The notes under the pieces were generated by a model, which saw only the letters and a list, made by a program, of their open reading frames with translations, searched no databases and was not told the DNA's origin. From the NCBI RefSeq assembly GCF_014897705.1, contig NZ_JABUXV010000016.1:1-64000 (forward strand): a stretch of 64,000 bases of DNA, in the 5' to 3' direction. Of the stretch, positions 37,309 through 45,295 are shown in pieces (the stretch's first letter is position 1; every line of letters starts with the position of its first letter). The position numbers and the translations under genes are program-made. The DNA is from Brachybacterium sp. FME24. Lineage in GTDB: Bacteria > Actinomycetota > Actinomycetes > Actinomycetales > Dermabacteraceae.

Positions 37309-38406
37309 TCAGTAGCCGCGGCGGATCGGCATGGTCGCGCAGCGAACTCCGCCACCGCCTCGGGAAACCCCCTCAAAACTGAAATCTCCGATGATCTCGA
37401 CATCTCGTTTCACGAGCTCTTCGATCAGCCGGGTGTGCTCATTGGGGATGATGACCTTGTTCTGCTCCACGCACACCGTGTTGCAGCCCATGACGTGAGC
37501 CTCATCGGCAGTCGCCTCGATGATCTCCCAGTCCGCAATGGGCTCGGGAAGGCCATCCAGAAAGGCATCGCGGTGGCAGACGGCAAGGCCCGGTCGCACC
37601 ACGGCCAGGACGCAGTCCAGATGCAGCCAGTGATGCTGAAGGCGAACCTCGTGGAAGTCCAGCCCTTCGAAGTGGCGACGAAGCCAATTCACTCCGGCCT
37701 TGTTGGAGGCCAGGCCGGAAGCGCCCACCAGCACCGTGTTGTCCAGCACGAAGACGTCGCCACCTTCCAGGAAGGGCCCCGGCTCCTCGGGGACATCGCG
37801 GTGAAGTTCAGTCGGGACAGGTTGTGGCACAGCCAAGTGCCGGGCAGCGGGATCGGCCTCGGCCAACTCGGTCAGATCATCACGGAAGCCGAAGACCTCC
37901 TTGCGGCGAAAGGGCATCATCACGGCTCCGTCGATCATGGTGTCGTGAAGGGCCAGCACCGGGTCGCGCGCGTAGATCGGTATCCCGCCGGGCTGGACGA
38001 ACTCATACTCGGCGGCGGTGAGCGTGCGGGGCCGTCGCACCCGCACACCGTGGGACTCGTACACCGCCACCAGGGATTCGATCTCCTGCTCGAAGAGTTC
38101 GAGCACCTCTGGCGGGTGCGCCTCTCGCATCGTCATGCCAGCGTTGCGGTCCATGTCATCGGCAAATTCAGCCCCCATGTACTGCAGTACCGAGTAGCTC
38201 GACGCCGGCAGCGGCGCGTCATAGTCGTAGGCGCCGACGAAGACGTCCTGCAGCCGGTCGAACTCATTGGGCATCCAGACCCCTGGTTCCGAAGAGAGTT
38301 CGACCTCTCCCTGGTCGCCGGGGGAGGCACAGGCGGCGATTCCGCTCGCGGCGGTGGCCACCATGGCGGCGCTGAACAGGCTTCGGCGATTGAACTGTCC
38401 GGTCAT
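37309..38406 (-). CDS. Tat-exported lipoprotein of the amidinotransferase fold
   Basis: A 365-aa protein of the guanidino-modifying superfamily (glycine/inosamine amidinotransferase, arginine deiminase). It matches amidinotransferases at the start (PNEFDRLQDVFVG, then GVRVRRP), at YARDP, at LEGGDVFVLDN, at the catalytic-histidine HLDCVL near residue 260, and at the nucleophile GGGGVRCATMP (Cys356). The N-terminus is a signal peptide with twin arginines (R7, R8) and a lipobox-like GIAAC ending at Cys26. ATG 38406 follows GAGGGA. Known relatives are mostly cytosolic, so export is odd. Base composition is visibly less GC-rich than its neighbours. The reaction is not predictable. Confidence 0.85.
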   Translation of the reverse strand: MTGQFNRRSLFSAAMVATAASGIAACASPGDQGEVELSSEPGVWMPNEFDRLQDVFVGAYDYDAPLPASSYSVLQYMGAEFADDMDRNAGMTMREAHPPEVLELFEQEIESLVAVYESHGVRVRRPRTLTAAEYEFVQPGGIPIYARDPVLALHDTMIDGAVMMPFRRKEVFGFRDDLTELAEADPAARHLAVPQPVPTELHRDVPEEPGPFLEGGDVFVLDNTVLVGASGLASNKAGVNWLRRHFEGLDFHEVRLQHHWLHLDCVLAVVRPGLAVCHRDAFLDGLPEPIADWEIIEATADEAHVMGCNTVCVEQNKVIIPNEHTRLIEELVKRDVEIIGDFSFEGVSRGGGGVRCATMPIRRGY

Positions 38407-38544
38407 ATCTTTTCCCTCACTGGTCCTTGGCGCCCTATCGCGCTTTGCTGTGAGCGAAGCTGCCATACGATTGCGGAACAAGGATCCTTCGAATTGATGG
38501 GCGCGGCCTTCCGCGCATTTTGCTCATCGTGTGACGCTCAGGTT

Positions 38545-38559
38545 GTTTCGTCATGAAAC
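38545..38559 (-). promoter_or_regulatory. Possible operator upstream of the amidinotransferase-fold gene
   Basis: GTTTC-GTCAT-GAAAC, 5-bp inverted repeat about 140 bases before the start codon. Weak evidence. Confidence 0.25.
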
Positions 38560-38700
38560 GGATCGCCCGCAGGCTTCGTTTCCGACCACCAGTCAGCATT
38601 TCCGGCCGAACGAGGATTGAGCGCTCATTGGTATGACGGAGGCGGTCCACCGCCGGGGCGTCGCCGGCGATGGCCAGCAGCGGGCCTCGTCGAGAAGGAG

Positions 38701-39096
38701 TCAGGACTGCGGAGTTGCTCCAGACGAACTCCGCGGCGAAGGTTCCGCCGATCGCGGGCCGGGGATGACGTCCGTTGCCCGGTGCGGATGCTCGACACCC
38801 GCGAACAGTGCGACTGTGCCTTCGGCATTCGCCGTGCGCAGCGAGATGATCTCCTGGTAGGCCGCGGAGTCGTACCAGGCGGCCGCAGCAGTCGAGGTGG
38901 GGAACTCGATGACGATCAGGTCTTCCGGCCACGTGTTCTCCTTCTCCAGAGCGGACGACCCGTGGATGAGGAATCGGCCAGCGAACGGTGCCAGCGTGGC
39001 GTCGATCCGTCGCAGGTACTCGATGATGTCCTCGCCCATCGAGACCCTGCTCAGCAAGCCGACGGCATAGCTCCGCGTCGTCGTGATGTCGTCCAT
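38701..39096 (-). CDS. DUF1330 domain protein
   Basis: A 131-aa protein. Residues 5-95 match DUF1330 (ferredoxin-like dimer fold): YLRRIDATLAPFAGRFLIHG, then WPEDLIVIEFPTSTAAAAWYDS and YQEIISLRTANAEGTVALF. The last 30 residues are a Pro/Ser-rich tail. The function of the family is unknown. ATG 39096 gives the family's usual start; only a weak GAGAG precedes it. It lies upstream of the amidinotransferase-fold gene on the same strand, 294 bases apart. Confidence 0.83.
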   Translation of the reverse strand: MDDITTTRSYAVGLLSRVSMGEDIIEYLRRIDATLAPFAGRFLIHGSSALEKENTWPEDLIVIEFPTSTAAAAWYDSAAYQEIISLRTANAEGTVALFAGVEHPHRATDVIPGPRSAEPSPRSSSGATPQS

Positions 39097-39328
39097 ATCT
39101 CTGCTCTCTCTCTGGAGCCCGAGCCCCGTGAATATGATGTTCGTGGGGTTCTCCATCAACCCTTCCGGTCACGGACAAGCGCCGCTCTGAACACTTCACA
39201 GAGGTTCACGTGCTGCTCCTGTCCGTGATGCACCCAGTCCAGCAGCTCCCGGCCGCGTGCGAGAGTGTCTGACTGTCACCGCTCCCCCGGCACTTCTCCC
39301 GCGACATCCGTGACTTCTGTCATGCACA

Positions 39329-39334
39329 TATGGT
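39329..39334 (+). promoter_or_regulatory. -10 box, leaderless start of the DesK-like gene
   Basis: TATGGT ends 6 bases before ATG 39341. Confidence 0.45.
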
Positions 39335-39340
39335 GGGGAC

Positions 39341-40540
39341 ATGAGCATCGCGTCCGCCCCGGGCACCGCGACCGCGCACCGGGAGCTGCGGCTCGCGCGG
39401 CACGTCAGCGTGGCCTGGTGGTACACGGCGAGCGGGGTCCTCCTCTGGCAGGCGCCGTTGGTCCTGACCTGGAGCGCAACGCTGCAGCACGCCGGCTCCG
39501 CCCTGGATTCGGTGGCCGTCGTGGCCATCGGCGGCGTCCTGTGGATCGCTGCCTCTGCACCCCTGGTCCTGGGCTACCGATCTCGCGACGCCAAAGCACC
39601 GCGGATGAGGCGGCGCACCGTCCTGCTGCCGCTGACGATCGGCCTCGTCTACGGCGGGGCGGTCTGGGCCGTCAGCGGCATCTGGGTCATCTCGGCTGCG
39701 CCCGTCCTGCAGATCCTCGTGCTGGTGCACTGGCCGCGCGGCGTGCGCCTCCGGATCCTGGTCGCGGCGACGCTCCTCCTGGCCTCACTATGGCTCGTCG
39801 ACACCCGCCTGACCCTCCCGCAGATGGCGGCGGACGAGGCCACGCTCTGGTGGCCCCTGGGCCTGTTCACGATCGCCACGCCCCCGCTGACGGTGATGTC
39901 GCTGTGGTGGTGGGATGTGCTCGTGTCGCTGGACCGCGCACGCGCCGCGGAGGCACGGCTCGGGGCGACGCAGGAACGACTGCGGATGGCCACGGATGTG
40001 CACGATCTGCAGGGGCACCATCTGCAGGTGATCGCACTGCAGCTGGAGCTCGCCGAGAGGCTGATGCCGCAGGACCCCTCGGCCTCGCTGGAGCAGGTGC
40101 AGGCCGCGCGGGCGAGTGTCGATGCCGCACGGCAGGAGACTCGTGATCTTGCGACGCGGTTCCGATCCGTGCCTCTGGGTGATGAGATCGCCAATGCAGT
40201 GGATCTGCTGAGGGCTGCGGGGACGAGGGCCAAGGCTTCCCTCGCTCCGGATACCGAGCACGCGCCAGCGGATGTGCTCGGACCGGTCATCCGCGAGACG
40301 ACCACGAATGTGCTCCGTCACGGCTCGGGCACATGGGCCAGGCTCTCGCTGACCCACGATGGACAGGCGTGGCGCTACGAGATATCCAATGATCGCGCGG
40401 CCGGAGCGGACGACTCGGACGGCTCCGGACTGGAGGGGATCGCCCGCCGTGTGGGCGAGGCGGGCGGTTCCCTCGAGGTGAGTCGAGGGCGAAGCGATTT
40501 CACGGTGGTCGTCACCGTGCCGGGCGGAGGCGTGACGTGA
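39341..40540 (+). CDS. DesK-like sensor histidine kinase
   Basis: A 399-aa kinase with about six N-terminal helices (residues 20-200) and no external domain, like membrane-state sensors. The phospho-acceptor box is ATDVHDLQGHHLQVIALQLE with H221; the DLQGHHLQ core differs from the common D-LLGHSLS. The ATPase N box is ETTTNVLRHG and the G box GSGLEGIARRV. Its stop overlaps the regulator's GTG in GTGA. The signal and target are unknown; no desaturase or transporter gene adjoins it. Confidence 0.9.
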   Translation: MSIASAPGTATAHRELRLARHVSVAWWYTASGVLLWQAPLVLTWSATLQHAGSALDSVAVVAIGGVLWIAASAPLVLGYRSRDAKAPRMRRRTVLLPLTIGLVYGGAVWAVSGIWVISAAPVLQILVLVHWPRGVRLRILVAATLLLASLWLVDTRLTLPQMAADEATLWWPLGLFTIATPPLTVMSLWWWDVLVSLDRARAAEARLGATQERLRMATDVHDLQGHHLQVIALQLELAERLMPQDPSASLEQVQAARASVDAARQETRDLATRFRSVPLGDEIANAVDLLRAAGTRAKASLAPDTEHAPADVLGPVIRETTTNVLRHGSGTWARLSLTHDGQAWRYEISNDRAAGADDSDGSGLEGIARRVGEAGGSLEVSRGRSDFTVVVTVPGGGVT

Positions 40541-41139
40541 TCCGGGTGCTGCTCGCAGACGATGAGGCGATGATCCGCTCAGCGCTGGCGGCCCTGCTGC
40601 GACTGGAGGCGGATATCGAGGTGGTCGCGGAGTGCGCAGACGGCACCCAGGCACTCGCCGAGGCGACTCGTCTCGTGCCGGATGTCTGTCTGCTGGATCT
40701 GGAGATGCCGGGCCTGGACGGGGTCGAGGTGGCCGAGGGGCTGGCGCGCCGGGTGGCCACGCGATGCGTCGTGGTGACCCGACACGCTCGCCCGGGTGTG
40801 CTCCGGCGGGCGCTCTCCTCGGGCGTGTCCGGCTTCGTGCCGAAGACTCGAGGAGCGGGCGACATGGCCGAGGTCATTCGCCGAGTCGCCGCCGGAGGTC
40901 GCTATGTCGACCCGGAGATCGCCGCGGATGCCCTCAGCGATGAGCGGTGCCCGCTGACCGATCGTGAACTCGATGTGCTGCGCTCCGGGCGACGCGGCGA
41001 GACGACCGGGCAGATCGCCCGTGCCCTGTCGCTCGCTCCTGGGACGGTGCGCAATCATGTCTCGACGGTGCTTGGCAAGCTCGGAGTGCGCACACGGCAA
41101 CAGGCGGTGCTCCTGGCTGAGGAACGCGGCTGGATCTGA
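40537..41139 (+). CDS. DesR-like LuxR family response regulator
   Basis: A 200-aa regulator paired with the preceding kinase. The receiver has D8, D9, phospho-acceptor D54 and the lysine of FVPKTRG; the switch threonine is in VVVTRHARPG. The C-terminal LuxR helix-turn-helix contains LTDRELDVLRSGRRGETTG and APGTVRNHVSTVLGKLG. The GTG start overlaps the kinase stop by 4 bases. The next gene faces it, so the target is not obvious. Confidence 0.93.
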   Translation: MIRVLLADDEAMIRSALAALLRLEADIEVVAECADGTQALAEATRLVPDVCLLDLEMPGLDGVEVAEGLARRVATRCVVVTRHARPGVLRRALSSGVSGFVPKTRGAGDMAEVIRRVAAGGRYVDPEIAADALSDERCPLTDRELDVLRSGRRGETTGQIARALSLAPGTVRNHVSTVLGKLGVRTRQQAVLLAEERGWI

Positions 41140-41231
41140 GGTGCTCGGAGTGGCCCTCGAGTGGGCCCTGGACGAACCAGACCGACTCGATTCCCCGGTC
41201 GCGAAGGGCGGGACGTTCCGGACCACCGCGC

Positions 41232-41849
41232 TCAGGAAGCCCTCGCGAAGGCTGCGCGGAGGGCGGCGATGCCCGCGTGGACGGTACGCTCCGCGCTCCC
41301 GCCATGGCCCTGCGCGTGGAGCCTCGCGTACGTCGGTGCCACTGCACTGTCGACCCCGGCAACGTGCTCGCCTCGCGCGACGTGTGCGGTGGTCGCGCTG
41401 CCGATGACGAAGTTGGACAAGGCGTAGGCAAGGGTCAGCGGCTCCGCGACCTCGAGCTCCACGAGGAGCACCGTCAGCCGTTCGGACAGCCTCAGGTAGT
41501 GCGGTCCCCGCGGGGGACGCATCGCGACCACCTGGCAGGCCCAGCGGTGACGGACCAGGTGCCGGTAGTAGGCGAGCATCAGGTCGTCGATATCGTCCTC
41601 GACGAGCGCTCGAGCCATATCGGGATCGTTCCCGAGTGCGTCGTCGAGTGCGAGGTCGAACAGGTCCTCCGCGGACTCGACGCGTGAGTAGAGGCTCGCC
41701 GGTGCCACACCCAGACGACCAGCCACGGCGCGCACCGTCACAGCCCGCAGGCCACCGTCATCGAGGAGGTCGACGGAGGCGCGGGCGACGTCGTGGACGT
41801 GGACGGCCCGTGCCCGCCGTGCGGGCTTGACGTGATCCCAGTAGCTCAT
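41232..41849 (-). CDS. TetR/AcrR family regulator
   Basis: A 205-aa repressor. The N-terminal helix-turn-helix is at about residues 20-65 (LLDDGGLRAVTVRAVAGRLGVAPASLYSRV, spanning the recognition helix). The C-terminal ligand domain carries a WHG-like layout of the TetR_C_33 group. ATG 41849 is favoured over GTG 41855 because TAGTCT lies 6 bases before it. It is divergent from the GNAT gene with only 37 bases between starts and a shared inverted repeat, so it likely controls both. Confidence 0.9.
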   Translation of the reverse strand: MSYWDHVKPARRARAVHVHDVARASVDLLDDGGLRAVTVRAVAGRLGVAPASLYSRVESAEDLFDLALDDALGNDPDMARALVEDDIDDLMLAYYRHLVRHRWACQVVAMRPPRGPHYLRLSERLTVLLVELEVAEPLTLAYALSNFVIGSATTAHVARGEHVAGVDSAVAPTYARLHAQGHGGSAERTVHAGIAALRAAFARAS

Positions 41850-41855
41850 AGCCAC

Positions 41856-41879
41856 AGACTAACCACACTATGTTAGTTT
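41856..41879. promoter_or_regulatory. Shared divergent promoter and operator (TetR / GNAT)
   Basis: ACTAAC (41858-41863) and GTTAGT (41872-41877) form a perfect inverted repeat with an 8-base spacer. It overlaps both -10 boxes: TAGTCT (41856-41861, minus, 6 bases from ATG 41849) and TAGTTT (41874-41879, plus, 7 bases from ATG 41887). Confidence 0.65.
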
Positions 41880-41886
41880 TGTTTGC

Positions 41887-42447
41887 ATGCTCGACGCCTC
41901 GATCCTCCCGCTCGAGAACACTCGAGCTCGGCTCCGACCCCTCCACCCCGACGACGCCATGGCCTTCGCCCAAGGCACCGACGACCCCGCGGTGCGCCAG
42001 TTCGGGCACCTGCCCCAGCCCGAGTACACACCGGCGTCGGTGCGAGCAATGATCGAGCAGGATGCCTCCCCGGGCCTGGAACGCGGCGATCTCGCCGTCC
42101 TGGCCATGGCCCGCGCCCGGACCGACATGTTCGCGGGCAGCCTGGTGATCTTCGGCGTCAGCGCAGAGAGCGCCGAGGTCGGGTTCTGGCTCCATCCGGC
42201 ACATCGCGGCTCCGGCATCACGAGCGCGGCCCTCGACCTCGCCGCCGAACTCTCCCGACGCAGCGGTCTGCGAGAGCTGACTGCGAGGACCCTGCCGGAG
42301 AATGTCGCGTCCCAGCGCGTCCTCGACGAGGCCGGCTTCACGCTCCAGGGCCGCGACACCGGTACGGCCCCATCGGGCCACCGGGCTGAACTGCTGCACT
42401 ACGCGCATCTGCTCCGCGACGGTCCGCGGGAGAACGGATCAGCCTGA
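41887..42447 (+). CDS. GNAT family N-acetyltransferase (RimJ/RimL-like)
   Basis: A 186-aa acetyltransferase of the RimJ/RimL group. The N-terminus TRARLRPLHPDDA is typical, acetyl-CoA motif A reads VGFWLHPAHRGSGITSAAL, and the C-terminal LPENVASQRVLDEAGF is the group's signature. Substrates of such enzymes range from ribosomal protein termini to antibiotics and amino acids; here it is unknown. The ATG looks leaderless. Probable repression by the divergent TetR protein suggests an inducible detoxifying role. Confidence 0.91.
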   Translation: MLDASILPLENTRARLRPLHPDDAMAFAQGTDDPAVRQFGHLPQPEYTPASVRAMIEQDASPGLERGDLAVLAMARARTDMFAGSLVIFGVSAESAEVGFWLHPAHRGSGITSAALDLAAELSRRSGLRELTARTLPENVASQRVLDEAGFTLQGRDTGTAPSGHRAELLHYAHLLRDGPRENGSA

Positions 42448-42584
42448 AGGGTGCGCACACGGCGGGCCACTCGGTTCCGCAGCACCCTCGGCTGCGCCGG
42501 CCGAGGCCGCCGAACGGCTGACGCGAAGCCGAGGCACGACGCCTCGGGCCCCTTCGACCTCGCGCCAGCGAGGCTGCCGGCTCC

Positions 42585-43811
42585 TCACTGCGCTGCAGAC
42601 GGGATGCGCGAGAAGTCCTCCTCGTCGAACGACGCGAACAATTCGACCAGGCCTCGGGGAGCGTCCGGCGCGAAGATCATCTCCAGGTTGTCGGCGGAGC
42701 CCTGCGCCAGCTCCGCAGAGCGGGAGAACATCGCGGCCTCATACCGAGCAAGCGCGGACTCGACGTCGCCCGGGTGGTTCGCGAGCGACAGCGCCAGCTC
42801 GGCGCCGTCGTACATGGCGAGGTTGGCACCCTCCCCTCCGAAGGGGGACATCACGTGCGCAGCGTCTCCCAGCAGGGTGACCCCGGGCATGCGATCCCAG
42901 GAGTGTCCGACCGGGAGGGCATGGATGCGACGCGGGATCGGCGCGGAGTCCGCGTGGATGATCATGCCGCGCAGCGCCTCTCCCCACCCGTCGAGGAGCT
43001 CGAGCACGGCAGTCTTCGCGGCTTCGACATCAGTGAAGTCGATGGTGTCCACCCAGTTCTCCGGAGCACGGTGCCCGGCGTAGACGTGGAGGCTTCCGTC
43101 GCTCTCCTTGTGTCCCAGAATGCCGGTGGATCCACCGAGTGCGAACAGCATCCCCTCGCCCATGACTGCGGACTGCTCGGGGTGATCGACATCGGCGTTA
43201 TCGAGGTCGACCTCGATGAACGAGATCCCCGAGTACTCGGGGGTCGCGTCGGACAGGAGCGGTCGCACCTTCGACCACGCCCCGTCGGCTCCGACCAGCA
43301 GATCGGTGCTGAGCCTGCTTCCGTCCGACAGCTCGACCTCGTGACGACCGAACTGTCCGTCCACGGGCCGCACGGCGATGACCTTGCTGCCCCACCGGAC
43401 CGTGCCGACGTCAAGGGAATCCAGAAGCAGTTCGCGGAGACTGCCGCGGTCGATCTCGGCGCGCTCGAGGGCGCCTGAATCCAGGTCGTCGCGAAGAACT
43501 GTGGCGTGCTTGTCGAGAATGCGCATCGCCTCCCCGCCCTGGTGGATGCGGGTGAGGAACTTTTCGTGCAGCCGTGCCGTGCGCAGCGCCTTCTGCCCCG
43601 TCTCGTCGTGGATGTCGAGCATGCCGCCCTGGGTGCGGCCATGACGATCGGGTTCGAGCTCGAGAACGGTCACGGCGAACCCGTGCAGCTGCAGCACGCG
43701 CGCGGTGGTGAGACCGCCGAGGCCGCCGCCCACGATGAGCACGGGGGCGTGCGGGGAGGCAGTGGTGTCGGGTGAGTCGGTGGGGTCCGGGATATCGGTC
43801 GTATCAGTCAT
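42585..43811 (-). CDS. TetX-like FAD-dependent monooxygenase
   Basis: A 408-aa class A flavin monooxygenase. The FAD dinucleotide motif GGGLGGL is at residues 28-34 and the second FAD motif GDAAHVMSPFGGEGAN at about 311-326. QGGMLDIHDETGQKAL near residue 62 resembles the TetX block FGGTLDLHKGSGQEAM; the flavin-contact arginine lies around it. TetX hydroxylates tetracyclines, but many relatives act on other aromatics, so the substrate is open. Residues 1-22 are a Thr/Asp/Pro-rich extension. ATG 43811 follows GGAG. The TetR gene 56 bases upstream on the same strand probably regulates it. Confidence 0.88.
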   Translation of the reverse strand: MTDTTDIPDPTDSPDTTASPHAPVLIVGGGLGGLTTARVLQLHGFAVTVLELEPDRHGRTQGGMLDIHDETGQKALRTARLHEKFLTRIHQGGEAMRILDKHATVLRDDLDSGALERAEIDRGSLRELLLDSLDVGTVRWGSKVIAVRPVDGQFGRHEVELSDGSRLSTDLLVGADGAWSKVRPLLSDATPEYSGISFIEVDLDNADVDHPEQSAVMGEGMLFALGGSTGILGHKESDGSLHVYAGHRAPENWVDTIDFTDVEAAKTAVLELLDGWGEALRGMIIHADSAPIPRRIHALPVGHSWDRMPGVTLLGDAAHVMSPFGGEGANLAMYDGAELALSLANHPGDVESALARYEAAMFSRSAELAQGSADNLEMIFAPDAPRGLVELFASFDEEDFSRIPSAAQ

Positions 43812-43867
43812 CTGAGGCTCCTTCAGGCCGGCCGCCCTCGTGCGGCGGACCCGGGGGTCGGTGGTGG

Positions 43868-44569
43868 TTACTGGGTGACGGGCTGAGGAGTGGCGACGAT
43901 CCCGGCGATCTGTGCGCGCAGGGTCCATTCCCACCGCTGCTCCGGTGCTCCCGCGAGCAGAGCATCAGCGTGGGCGGCGAGGTAAGGGGTCTTCGCCGAC
44001 GTGGAGGCGCGGACGGCGGCGAACAGGGCGTCGAGCTCTTCGTCCGCACTCATACCTGTGTCGGTGTCGCCTGTCTCGTGAGGGGCATGCTCTGCTGCAT
44101 TGGCGGTCGCCACCAGCAGCAGGAGATCGGCACCCCAGGTCGCCTGGCCCGGAGAGATCCCCGCCCCGTCGATGAAGAGTTCGATCAGCCTGTCGAACAC
44201 GGCGAAGAGGGTGGGGCCCGAGGGCCGCTGCACGAGCGCGGACCGCGCGAGGCCGTGGTAGCGCACGATCACATCCCGATACGCGGTGACCAGCTGCTCG
44301 ACCTCCTCCTGCCACGGACGGTCGTGGGGCATCTGGATCTCGCCCAGCACCTCGTCGAGCACCGCGGCGTGCAGTTCTGCAGTATTGCGGATGTAGACGT
44401 ACAGCGATGCCGGCCCGGTCTCGAGCTCTGCCGCCACCCGCCGCATCGTGGCCTTCTTCAGGCCTTCGCGGCGCATGATGTCGATCGTGACGTCGATGAT
44501 CCACTGACGTGACAGCGGTGGTTTCGCGGGACGGTCGCGCCGGCTCCGAGGTTCCGAAGATTCCACCAT
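43868..44569 (-). CDS. TetR family regulator with C-terminal TetR_C domain
   Basis: A 233-aa repressor. The N-terminus is basic and Arg-rich; the helix-turn-helix follows at about residues 22-65 (REGLKKATMRRVAAELETG, then SLYVYIRNTAEL). The C-terminal ligand domain resembles TetR_C. ATG 44569 is preceded by GGGGGTGA. It is the first gene of a pair with the TetX-like monooxygenase. Three copies of one palindrome lie just upstream, which fits autorepression and joint control. Confidence 0.9.
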   Translation of the reverse strand: MVESSEPRSRRDRPAKPPLSRQWIIDVTIDIMRREGLKKATMRRVAAELETGPASLYVYIRNTAELHAAVLDEVLGEIQMPHDRPWQEEVEQLVTAYRDVIVRYHGLARSALVQRPSGPTLFAVFDRLIELFIDGAGISPGQATWGADLLLLVATANAAEHAPHETGDTDTGMSADEELDALFAAVRASTSAKTPYLAAHADALLAGAPEQRWEWTLRAQIAGIVATPQPVTQ

Positions 44570-44636
44570 CACTCGCTCACCCCCTCTGTCATAGCCTGCT
44601 CCGCTGCCATATCCTGCACCGTCCTCACACTCACCG

Positions 44637-44690
44637 GAACATGTTCGGGACGAACATGTTCGTTCGATGCGACGATAACGAACATGTTCG
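44637..44690 (-). promoter_or_regulatory. Triple palindromic operator upstream of the tetR-monooxygenase pair
   Basis: GAACATGTTC occurs at 44637-44646, 44652-44661 and 44680-44689; the last two extend to CGAACATGTTCG. Centre spacings are 15 and 28 bp. All three lie within 125 bases upstream of the tetR start, in a TetR-sized dyad format. Confidence 0.8.
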
Positions 44691-44762
44691 TCGTTGTCCA
44701 GAGTGGGCGGGGGTCTGCCGGTGAGGTGCGACGACGCAAACGCTCGCGCTACCTCTGAGCAC

Positions 44763-45125
44763 TCACCGCCTGGTGAGGCGCTCCTCCAGGTCCGGCCAGG
44801 CCACGTGCAGGTTCTCCGTCGCCATGAGGCCTTTGGTCGCGAGGTAGTCGGCCAGCAGGACACCGTGCGGGGACAGCTCGATGATGGTCAGGCCCGCCAC
44901 CTCGCCCTCAGTCCCGGCATCGAGCACCCAGGGCTCGGCGAGCTCGGAGATCCCATGCTCGATGAGGCGTTCCTCCCCCGCCTCGAAGTCCTCCGGCGCC
45001 CCGAGGGCGTGGCCCAGCAGCGTTCGAGGCTGCACGGTGTCGTACTCCATCGTCAGCGGCTCGAGATAGCCGACCGTCTCCCCGTCCTCGCGGGTCACGG
45101 CCAGCCAGTCGCTCAATTCGCTCAT
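44763..45125 (-). CDS. Hypothetical protein
   Basis: A 120-aa acidic soluble protein of no family I recognise. It begins MSELSDWLAVTREDGETVGY and ends in a short charged helix (WPDLEERLTRR). No membrane segment, signal or metal motif is seen. Codon bias is normal. A TAGGCT box lies 8 bases before the ATG, so it may be leaderless. It stands between the tetR operator and fhs, divergent from the latter. Confidence 0.72.
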   Translation of the reverse strand: MSELSDWLAVTREDGETVGYLEPLTMEYDTVQPRTLLGHALGAPEDFEAGEERLIEHGISELAEPWVLDAGTEGEVAGLTIIELSPHGVLLADYLATKGLMATENLHVAWPDLEERLTRR

Positions 45126-45295
45126 GAGGGAAGAGCCTACTCACGTCCCCGTCGGCGTCCAGCATCCTGTCCCGTCCGGCAGTGGTCCCGACCAGTGCTC
45201 TCGTTCCTGGCCCGAGTCGGCGCCGCGACCGTAGTGTAGGGACGCAAGCGCCCGGGACGATCCCTGGGCTCCGACTCCCGTGAAGGAAGACAACG

